In this document: in pieces, positions 12,318 to 21,100 of the stretch
How the letters are laid out: each line of letters begins with the position of its first letter
Position numbering within the stretch: the first letter of the stretch is position 1
Source: Lamellibrachia columna
Lineage: Eukaryota; Annelida; Polychaeta; Sabellida; Siboglinidae
Assembly (NCBI GenBank): GCA_963662155.1
Contig: OY759270.1
Span: 13,291,033-13,355,032 of the forward strand
Direction: 5' to 3'
Length of the DNA: 64,000 nt
The notes under the pieces: model-generated
Databases searched by the model: none
What the model saw: the letters and a program-made list of their open reading frames with translations, nothing else
Told to the model about the DNA's origin: nothing
Program-made: the position numbers and the translations under genes

Positions 12318-13498
12318 TTTAAAGAATGTTTACTTCCAAAAATATTTGTCATTGTACCCAAGTCACTATCTACTGCTGCTGAAAGTTTGTCCGCGAATAC
12401 TGCCGCCCCCTTTCCACTTAAATGAAGCCCATCCTTCATGTACATATCAGCCCTCCCAACAAAACTTCCCCATAAATCCACAAATCCAACTTCCTCTTCC
12501 CTACATAACTTCTGGACTAACATGTTAATTGCCATCCCCCGACAATTTCGATATTTGTGACCCCTCCTGCCCATTACAGGTAAAATCCCTGACAGTATTA
12601 CCTGCTCAACCCGCGTCTGTTTTAGTGTTCTGACCAACTGCCTATATTTCCTAACTATGGCAGTTGTACCCTCCCTCTCTACGTTATTTGTCCCTACGTG
12701 TACTAAAACAGATCCACCCTTACCCGAGCCTTCGATGTTTTTTACCCTCTCAGTTATCGCCTCTATTTTGGCTCCAGGCAAGCAGACCACCACATCATCT
12801 CCCTTGTTTAAGACTCTGTCGGTCTTCCTAACTATCGAATCCCCCACAAACACCCTCGCTCTCTTCCTCACCCCCTCTATCACTGCTGCAGAATAACTCT
12901 TCCGTTCGATCCCCTCCATCCCATTCCCTCCTGTCTCCTTCGCTCCTGTCTCCCCCACTTCCCACTCCTTTGCTCTTGTCTCTCCCACTTCCCTCTCCTT
13001 CACTCCGGTTGTTTTCCCTCCCGTCTCCCCCACTCCCTTCTCCTTCCCTCCTGTCTCCCCCACTCCCTTCTCCTTCCCTCCTGTCTCCCCTACTCCCCTC
13101 TCCTTCGCTCCGGTTGTCTTCCCTCCCGTCTCCTTACGTCCTGTCTCCCTACGACCTGTCACCTTCCCTCCTCTCAGCTTCCTCCCAGGCTGCGGTGAGC
13201 TCTCCCTAGCATCTCTTGTGTCTTTCCCCACTTTATCATCTACTGTTCCCCCACCGGAACTACTGGCACAACCCCCCTGTTCCCTTCCCACTATTGCCAC
13301 AACGAGCAGCCTCAGCTCTTCCAACTCCACCTCTAGTCCCTTCATCTTCGTACATCCCCTACACTCAAAACTAAAACTATCTGCCTGGACCTCAGCCCAG
13401 GACTTCTCGCACCCAGACTTGACGAAGTCCACCCAGTTACTACAACTGCCACAAATTAAGTGCCTTGTGGCCTTTAACTGCCGTTTGCACGGCGCCAT
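12314..13498 (-). CDS. CR1 LINE ORF1 protein (PHD-like finger, repeats, SGNH esterase)
   Basis: 394 residues, ATG at 13498 in good context (ACGATGG). Residues about 15-52 have a Cys pattern (CGSC, then C, then CRGC) like the PHD/zinc finger of CR1-clade ORF1 proteins. Residues about 95-200 are a hydrophilic Gly/Glu/Thr/Lys tract made of imperfect repeats such as GVGETGGKEK, with the DNA repeated at 12,940-13,130. Residues about 215-380 form an SGNH-type esterase with FVGDSIV (catalytic Ser block), VGTNN (Gly/Asn block) and KDGLHLS (Asp-x-x-His block). The TAG at 12316-12314 directly follows TTTAAAC, and ORF2 lies in the -1 frame. Esterase-bearing ORF1 proteins are known in CR1 and related LINEs; their exact role is unclear (RNP formation or membrane interaction proposed). 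Confidence 0.9.
   Translation of the reverse strand: MAPCKRQLKATRHLICGSCSNWVDFVKSGCEKSWAEVQADSFSFECRGCTKMKGLEVELEELRLLVVAIVGREQGGCASSSGGGTVDDKVGKDTRDARESSPQPGRKLRGGKVTGRRETGRKETGGKTTGAKERGVGETGGKEKGVGETGGKEKGVGETGGKTTGVKEREVGETRAKEWEVGETGAKETGGNGMEGIERKSYSAAVIEGVRKRARVFVGDSIVRKTDRVLNKGDDVVVCLPGAKIEAITERVKNIEGSGKGGSVLVHVGTNNVEREGTTAIVRKYRQLVRTLKQTRVEQVILSGILPVMGRRGHKYRNCRGMAINMLVQKLCREEEVGFVDLWGSFVGRADMYMKDGLHLSGKGAAVFADKLSAAVDSDLGTMTNIFGSKHSLN
12317..12323 (-). promoter_or_regulatory. Candidate -1 ribosomal frameshift site TTTAAAC
   Basis: T TTA AAC in the ORF1 frame (TCT TTA AAC TAG) fits the X XXY YYZ slippery consensus. A -1 shift reads CTA GAA GTG CAG and enters ORF2. The two frames overlap only between a -1 frame TAA at 12332-12330 and the ORF1 TAG at 12316-12314, and the heptamer lies in that gap. 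A possible imperfect stem-loop (12296-12293 with 12265-12262, inner pairs around 12286-12284 with 12272-12270) lies 20 nt downstream. That is farther than the usual spacer, so it is weak support. Confidence 0.6.
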
Positions 13499-13592
13499 CG
13501 TACAATTTAGTTTTAATTAGTTTGCAACGTTAGCCTTGAATAAGGCTGTTTTTGTGATAAAAAGAACACTTTAGTCTAATATACTTTAATAT

Positions 13593-13675
13593 GGTGGCGC
13601 TGAACGTCAATTTACATAATGGTGCTTCCGTGTTAATTCATAAAGTGACCTAACTCGATATACAATAGGTTAGTA
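13593..13675 (+). repeat. Direct repeat near CR1 5' end (copy A)
   Basis: GGTGGCGCTGAACGTCAATT and about 60 following bases recur imperfectly at 14,614-14,697, about 1 kb away. Either an interspersed repeat or a repeated CR1 5' UTR/promoter segment. Confidence 0.45.
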
Positions 13676-14613
13676 ATAAACATATTCGAAATTTTGTTGT
13701 GTATGTGTAGCAGATTGGTAGGCAAAATTGTCCGCCCCACTCTTCGTCTCTGGGGCGAAAGTCGACACCGGGTTTTACTAACTCGCCAATTTGGGCTTTC
13801 CGTAGCCAAATGGCTACGGAACTAATAACTTAAGTTTTAAAATCGATACACACTAACCGTTTCTCACATATGTATTCCGTGACATACAACCGACACTTAG
13901 GCGTCAAGAAACTGAAGAAATGTGCTCCAAATAATTATTTATGAGTACATTTATCGGTCACACAGAAAAGATTTCATAAATAGCCGCCATACTGTGCACG
14001 TGATGTTGCCTTTGGGTCACATGATCAAACGCGATTTCGTGTAGAATGAGGCCAGAATGGGCCAGCAGCACAGACATAAATAAAACACCCGTTAGTAAGT
14101 TAGTAGTTTATAGGGGCATTATTAATGATGTAACTATATGGCCAGCAGACGGCGTGACTTAGCGTGACCATAGATCTATGGAAATCCCGTTTGCTATTCT
14201 CGCTCACAACAACATCCGGTTATATACAAACTTTGACAAGCACATGCGTTCTGACAAAAAGGTAATAATTTCACACTTTTACATGGTTATTGTCAGGTAA
14301 CTTTAGTGATATACATATAAGAATGCATACAGATACGAAAGACGTGTTTATTGCTCTGGTTATTGCGTTTTTGTAAGGTTTCACGTTTCATGAAAATACT
14401 TAAGCTTTTGATAAACGAGATCTTCGCCCCTACTACAGCAACAGCCAGATAGAAAAACATTGTAGGGCGATTGACTTTGCCTAGCAGATTGGATGAAACC
14501 CAATGGACAGAGGTTTATGCAGATTGCCCTCTCACCCGGAAATGTAACTAGAGAGTTGGCGCATGCGGATTAGAACTACCAGGCGCTGATGAAAGTTGTA
14601 GCTGCCCCCTACT

Positions 14614-14697
14614 TGGTGGCGCTGAACGTCAATTTACAAAATGGCTTCTCCATGTTAATTCGTAGAGTGACGCAGCTCGGTATACACTAGCTGTGAC
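14614..14697 (+). repeat. Direct repeat (copy B)
   Basis: Second copy of the block at 13,593-13,675, about 80% similar by eye. Confidence 0.45.
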
Positions 14698-14711
14698 TTT
14701 AGCTTCAATTC

Positions 14712-14804
14712 GTATGGCGGGAATATTTTGTGGAGACCGTAACGTGGTGACACCTCTCGAATGAATCAGAACTAATGAACCATTGTATTCTCGCCATCAG
14801 ACTA
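14712..14804. repeat. Short interspersed element with inverted ends (copy 1)
   Basis: Starts ATGGCGGGAATATTTTGTGG and ends GTATTCTCGCCAT, so its ends are inverted copies. A second copy lies at about 16,037-16,113 and a third partial one at about 16,134-16,160, sharing TTTTGTGGAGACC and GAACTAATGAACCAT. Confidence 0.5.

Positions 14805-14810
<6 letters not shown>

Positions 14811-14901
<91 letters not shown>
14811..14901. repeat. (TA)n microsatellite
   Basis: About 90 bp of nearly pure TA dinucleotides. Confidence 0.95.
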
Positions 14902-14903
<2 letters not shown>

Positions 14904-14904
14904 A

Positions 14905-15775
14905 TATAAGACGTCGCTTCCTATTCTTTCAATAGTAATTAACTAAACGTGCTGCCGCCTAGCGGCTGCGTTTATCAACTAACTTTAAATAGCAAGACAC
15001 ATGCATAGAAAGTTGTGTTGACTGCAACCATGGTTTATTTTTGTAGAATAAGTCAACCAATATATTTCACAGGTTAAATATGTTCTATATATATATACAT
15101 TATATACAGCAATGTCAATGATGTGTTTAAGGTTATTTTGAGACAATGACATCTTGCTATACAGGTAGCAAAATAGAATTGTTGTAACAGCAAGTAAGCA
15201 ATTACCATTTCAATGTTATGTAATGTAATCTCTGGCAAATTCGTCGTCGTCTATTTCTTTATATTGTGTAGCTTCAAACTAATATCCTATAGGAAGATTT
15301 TAATACGCTCCCGCGTCTGAAATAGTTATCATAACAGACATAACAAGTAAAAGAAGTTATTTTCGAGTGCAGCGCCAATCGACGAAGCGTTGCCGTTGCC
15401 GAGTGAAGTCATGTCATGTGCCAACAATATGTATAGACGTAAAGTCGCATTTATTATTGGATTATGAAGTGGTGTGGTTTTAACGAAATATTCTAACAAT
15501 GTTAGCAATGTTTATTATCAGGCAAGTTTGTGTTATTGAAATATGATTTAAGGTTTGGATCATCTTCTTTTTGGAGAAGATATGTATATATTGCGACAAA
15601 GAGTTGATCAACCCTAGCCAATTCATCTATTGTTGAAGTCAGAGTTGACACAAAGCTATACAGGTTGTTTCAGAAGCCAGCTAGTGTTCTTGCCCTGCAA
15701 GTGTACCACATGATGTATGTTTTTTAATTATATGCGTATGTGTTTTAATTATATATGTGAATAGAATATGTAATG
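14905..15775. other. Noncoding, no feature recognised
   Basis: AT-rich sequence with no ORF resembling a family. Confidence 0.4.
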
Positions 15776-15779
15776 CGAA

Positions 15780-16000
15780 ACGAGAAGACAGATGGAAAAT
15801 GATGGAATTCAGAGGAGATTGGAATGAAGAAATTAACGCTTAATAATGTGGGAGCAGATGTACAGGACACATACAGAGAATGCATGAGGAGAGATTGACA
15901 AAGAGAGCATGGAAAACAGAAGAGGTTGGTATAAGAAGAGGAAGACCGAGATTAAGATGGAGGAATAGTACTGGGAAAGATCCCGAAAGGACGGGTGAAC
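15780..16000 (+). pseudogene. Decayed non-LTR reverse transcriptase C-terminus
   Basis: Reads GHIQRMHEERLTKRAW, then GIRRGRPRLRWRN, the GH-RM and GRPR-RW pattern at the end of many non-LTR retrotransposon reverse transcriptases. The reading frame upstream is broken and no catalytic domain remains. Confidence 0.6.
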
Positions 16001-16036
16001 AACCAAAAGTGGGAGAGAGCAACATAATGATAAAAA

Positions 16037-16160
16037 CATTTTGTGGAGACCGTAACATGGTGCCACCTCTTGAATGATTTCGAACTAATGAACCATAGTA
16101 TTCCCGCCATATTTTATGACGAGAATAATATTATATTTTGTGGAGACCATAACATGCCGT
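16037..16160. repeat. Short interspersed element, copies 2 and 3
   Basis: TTTTGTGGAGACCGTAACAT runs to GTATTCCCGCCAT; a truncated third start, TTTTGTGGAGACCATAACAT, follows at about 16,137. Same family as 14,712-14,804. Confidence 0.5.
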
Positions 16161-16164
16161 TATC

Positions 16165-17030
16165 TGCCGGATGAGTGATAAGATAAATGTTCACGTATGC
16201 TCGCCACAATGAGGGAATGTGGCAGGGGTTTCAACCTCCCACTTGTTTGTGGGGTCAACCTACCATTTTTGAGTCTACTTCTGACCAATCCCACCTACTG
16301 TTGAAGCCAACTACCTACCAACTTTTAGCACCAACCTCCCATATCCCACACTGTTCTCAAATCGTAGGTCCTAGATACTTGTCTTTTAGGGTCATGCGGG
16401 GATTCGAAATGATAACCGACTATTGGGGATCCAAGCTTTGCTTGGTGACAACGTCATAGAATCAGACAGAGTTGACACGGTTCTACTGACGGACATATCC
16501 ATTTAATATATTATACAGAATATTAATCGATTAAGGTCTTAACTGGCCACCATAGGTTCAACAAGTTGGTCTTGTCTATAAAACTTAGACCATGACAGGG
16601 ATTGTCTATGAACAAACAAGTGTAGATATATTCAAGGCATATATGACTGAATACAGGTCACCAACATGTAAATATTATCCAAATTTATTCCATCATAAAC
16701 TCAAAATACACAACCAATTGCCTCAATTATAGATTGCAAAAGCAACGTAGTGTATGTGATTGCCTAAGTTGTCGAAAATGCTACAGTTGATCAGGATTGA
16801 AGAACAAAAACGTGACAGCACAACCTACATGGAGAATAATTATATTTCTGGCTAACATTTACACTGATACGCAAAGAAACGATTTCATGAGCCAACAGAT
16901 TCTCTTAAACACAAATTGTACAACGTTATTTTATAAATATAGTGTTCTCTAGAAGGCATTAAAAATGACCTCAACAAATAAACAATACGCCACCACGACA
17001 ACATAACCAAATCTAACCATGACGACATGG
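16165..17030. other. Intergenic, no gene recognised
   Basis: A short open stretch at 16,187-16,459 is Pro/Thr-rich and matches no family. The phrase GGGGATTCGAAATGATAACC near 16,397 is vaguely box-B-like and may be a SINE remnant. Confidence 0.3.
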
Positions 17031-17039
17031 ACAATAAAA

Positions 17040-17064
17040 TTTATTTTAAAGATCACATTTTATT
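17040..17064 (-). terminator. Candidate ARID2 polyadenylation signals (two AATAAA)
   Basis: Two AATAAA hexamers in gene sense at 17064-17059 and 17045-17040, the first after the stop codon about 1 kb upstream. Cleavage would be expected about 15-30 nt further, near 17,010-17,045. Confidence 0.45.
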
Positions 17065-18086
17065 ACATGTACATACATGACAGTAACCCATCTTGGTGGG
17101 TTATGCTCCAAGAACATTATCAGCACAGGAATATTTGATAGACACCAAACTAAAACTGACTGTGCTGCAAATCTACTGGCTCGTGTTTCTTTGGTTTCCT
17201 ACTTTCCGTCGTTGCAGCCGGCAGGTGAAATGCAGATATCTGGCACGAACTGCACGACCAAACAACAGTTCCAACGAACGATGCAACGTACAAAAGCACT
17301 ATACAAATATTTACTGAGCCACACATGGAATTGTTTCTGCTGTAACTCGGCAAAAATATTTACTCGTGTAGCACAAAGTGCAAATGCTCGACACACCCGT
17401 TAAAATAAGTTACGCTACGCATTCTAAACTAAACTGTACATAAACTGCAAGTGCATGTGTGTGAAATTTATCAACTGTACACAAACTGAGAACATCTGTG
17501 TCTGCATGCAACAAACTTAAGACATCATACAGCTCTGCCAAAGAGTACTGGCCACAATACACCAAACTGTGGTCCCCTTCTTTGTAATGTCGAATAGCAG
17601 AGCACGTGGTACAATTACAGCAATAACATCAAACATGAATCATCGAGCTCAGCTAGCAGCCTCGAATATAAAAATATCGCTGTCTAGCTGAACACGTAAT
17701 AATCTGTCTGTGTCTAACAAAAAACCCAGCAACCCAACTTGCAGCACACGTGACCAACTTGCAACATGCACCATTGTAAACTGTTCATCCCATTCTTGGT
17801 GGCGACTGCCAGCAGCATTTTACATGTACGCAAGTCTTACATAAATCTACATCTTTACAAAACATCTTATCATCATCATCTTGACTGGCAGTAATAGCAA
17901 TACTCCGAGACTGGCACAGCACTTTCTTCTGGCAACAGCTTGATGTGACGTGTACGTCCATGACATGACGACAGTGCACGTGGACTACAACTGCCGGTGG
18001 CAACACAAATTGTGCTTGTGTGACCTTATGTGACAGTCACGTGATTCTGGCAATGATTGTGTCCTGCCTCTGTCTGGCAGGTGCTG
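17040..18086 (-). other. Probable ARID2 3' UTR
   Basis: About 1 kb downstream of the ARID2 stop, free of recognisable repeats. The first AATAAA in gene sense lies at 17064-17059 and a second at 17045-17040. The small ORFs in it on either strand show no family likeness. The extent is inferred from the signals only. Confidence 0.55.
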
Positions 18087-18189
18087 TCAGTGTTTCTGGA
18101 TCTCCCAGAGACAATTTGAGATGGCAGTCGATGCCTCAACAGAGCTCAGAGCCACATAAGCCAGGTGCTGCTCATGTCTTTTGATCAAA
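18087..18189 (-). CDS. ARID2: ARID2 exon w18: terminal coding exon with stop
   Basis: Acceptor TTTCAG|T. Encodes [20 protein letters not shown] then [14 protein letters not shown] and TGA at 18089-18087. Corresponds to [20 protein letters not shown] followed by a short conserved tail. Found by conservation; the only stop consistent with the family C-terminus. Confidence 0.94.
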
Positions 18190-21100
18190 CTGAAACAACA
18201 TGGACACTTCCATCAGTCAAAACACAAGGTTACAGCAAGATATTATTGATCTTTAATAAAACGTGTCTTGTTTTACTTTTCCAAAAGAATGCAAGTAAAA
18301 ATACATTGTCCATAAAAAGACTCAAAGCCACGATATTCACGTAATGATTTAGTAAGTATCTACTTTCTCACACACAGAACCACTTAAATATAGGTATGCA
18401 ACGCTCTCTGTTTTAATCAAATTCTTCTATCTTCAGCTGGTTAACATTTTGGAAAGGTAGTTGTCTCCAGATAATCTTTTGTTTCTGGACATTAATGGAT
18501 TGCACTAATGATATACATATATTAGAGACTAGAGCTATGATCTTGCATCATACAAAGCTTTACTTGCCATTAATATTACATGTAGATCACAATGTGTTCT
18601 CTACACATTTTACTGATGCACAACACAAAACAGGTCGCCAGAATTTTACTGCAAACACTCTGGCAACCAGACCAGGGTCGATTACATTATAATTGGAACT
18701 GAAATGTCAATTGCAATGCTCGAATTGGTGTTTTGTTTTTTAAAGGAACTGGTGAAAATGTTATTGGTATTTTTTAATTACTTTTCAATTACTTTTTCAA
18801 TTACATTGTAGCTTTTTAACTGTAATTATTTGCTACAAATAATCAATAAAATATGTGTTGCATATATCATATTTTTGGCCATTATGTACCATATTGTACC
18901 GAATTGGTGTTTTGTTTTTTAAAGGAACTGGTGAAAATGTTATTGGTATTTTTTAATTACTTTTTCAATTACATTGTAGCTTTTTAACTCTAATTATTTG
19001 CTACAAATAATCAATAAAATATGTGTTGCATATATCATATTTTTTGCCATTATGTACCATAATACGCAGACATTAAATAAAGCAGCCCTAAAATAGGTGT
19101 ATTTTTGGGTGTTGAGTATGTCTGTCTATAGTTGCTCTATTCACATACTTTTATTCAATAATTGGTATTGGTATTTTGGAAAGGGTATTTTTGAGGTGAA
19201 ATGGGAATTGTCGTCTGAATTTAGTGTGTAACTAGAATGAGAATTGATACAACATAGTTGACCCCAAGTCTGCTGGCGACATGACGAGCCTACAACACAA
19301 GCACCCACCTCCTGCCATGTGCGGAGTACCGCGCAAGGTTGCGCAAGATCAGGGCTGACGTTAGGCGTATGTGCTTGGTGACAGGACCCTCCTTCACCTC
19401 CTACAACAGGAGAGTTACAAGACTGAAGTCATGGCAACACACACGTCTCATGTCCTGATGACGTTGTAAACTGGACATTGCTATAAATAATTTATTTACA
19501 GTATTCAGTGTTCATTCATTATAGCAAACTGTACAGTATTTCTATATGATGTTGAACAATTGACCTGACAATGAATGACAAACTGTCTATAATGACGAGT
19601 TTATTAAAGGTACAAAGCATAATCATTTTTATTATCAAAAAATCATCTATTCTAGCATCTTGATTGTCCAAATGTGTTATAATGAGCCATAATTTTATTA
19701 ATAAATTGACCATTATCCGTTTATTTTATGTTTCGCCCCGAATATTTACATTGTATGCTGAGTGGCGAAGTCAATATTCATAAACAGATAATGGTCTAAT
19801 AAATTTGTTTAATGTGATTCATTAAATCACTACAATTCCAGTAGTAGTTTATCCTGTTATAATAAATATGAATGCTAGAATTGTTGGAATGAAGTGGGCT
19901 AAAGCACATTTGGGCAGTCAGATGTTAGAATAGATACAGTTTATACTATAACATTATTTTACAATAAAAGATTTGGTATACCTGCCTGTTCTACAAAGGA
20001 CATACTTAATAAGTATGAAAATTTCACAATATATCAGCTCACACTTTTGACTAAACCAATAATATCCAACATGAAGAAGACACCAGGAAAGATTGAAGGC
20101 TCAAGTATGTGTGTGCAATTAAAAACTAATTTGATTTTAAGATAATACAGTCGAGCCTCGTTATAACGCGATGGTCGGGGTCCCTGATTTTGGACCGTGC
20201 TGTACGTGAGGCGTGTTAGGTGTTCTCATATCTGCCACCAGGGAGCTACTAAACAACACCGATCACTGCTGGCTGCACCAAGCCCAAGAACGCTGCCAAA
20301 GCTGTGTGCACTTGCAGCACTGTCTTATACGCCAATATGCAGTTTATGGAACTTATTAAACGAATTCGTATTTTCGCGCACCGGTAGAGCCTTAGGAATT
20401 TAGCATGTTGGTTTCGCATCGCAAAAACGATTAAATTTACGATGTAATGGAAGCATGTCATCTCACCCAAGTTTTATGTTGGTATTGCATACTAAATGCA
20501 TTTAAAACTGTGTTATCTGATTCTTACGCGAGGCGTATTTGTGAATCTCGATTGCAATTTACAAACCGTCGAAGCGAAGCCAGCGACAGCGATTGATGTC
20601 GGCAGCAGCGCAAAACAAACAACATGTTGATACTCGTTCATTGAAATTGTTCACCTAATGTTTCTTGAGAATCGTCAAAGCAATTCTAAGTAGGCCCATT
20701 TGGCATTCTCCTGGCGGCAGAAAATTGGGGTCCACGACCGACCGCGTTATATCCGAATCCAAGTAATAACGGGGCGCGTAATAACGAGGCGCGACTGTAC
20801 TAAACTACCACCTATATTCTTAGGAACCCGAGAATCATTAAGCATTATGGTGAACAGGGCCGTGCAAGTCATCATTAGGACCACCACGATTTAAGGTGGA
20901 AATGCAATTTTGAATAAATATGTCTTTAAAGATGATTTCAAAGTGATGGGGAGTTCATCCATGTTGTATGCAATATGAGCTGTAGTTTAGAAACCCACAT
21001 TTGAACTAGTTATGCAAATATGATCAAGTTGCAGAGTGGCATAATAAGGAATAACGTCATACCATGAACTCTTGATAGGGCGGTCTCGTGGCGAATCTTC

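Larger units (their letters stand above)
9350..13590 (-). mobile_element. CR1-type LINE, near full length with two intact ORFs
   Basis: Non-LTR retrotransposon encoding ORF1 (zinc-finger plus SGNH esterase) and ORF2 (apurinic-type endonuclease plus reverse transcriptase). The 3' end is set by comparison with two other copies' 3' tails in this window (29,063-29,215 and 36,108-36,265), which share the block TTGGATGGcAATcTTGTTAA; this falls at about 9,380-9,350 here. The 5' end is uncertain: the region above 13,590 contains a repeat also found 1 kb away. No premature stop was seen in either ORF, so this is a young copy. Confidence 0.9.

Noticed and set aside
12346..13520. Plus-strand Ser/Pro-rich ORFs
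   Set aside because: Antisense shadows of CR1 ORF1.
17077..17403. Plus-strand ORF of 108 codons
   Set aside because: Lies in the probable ARID2 3' UTR, overlaps equally long frames on the other strand and matches no family.
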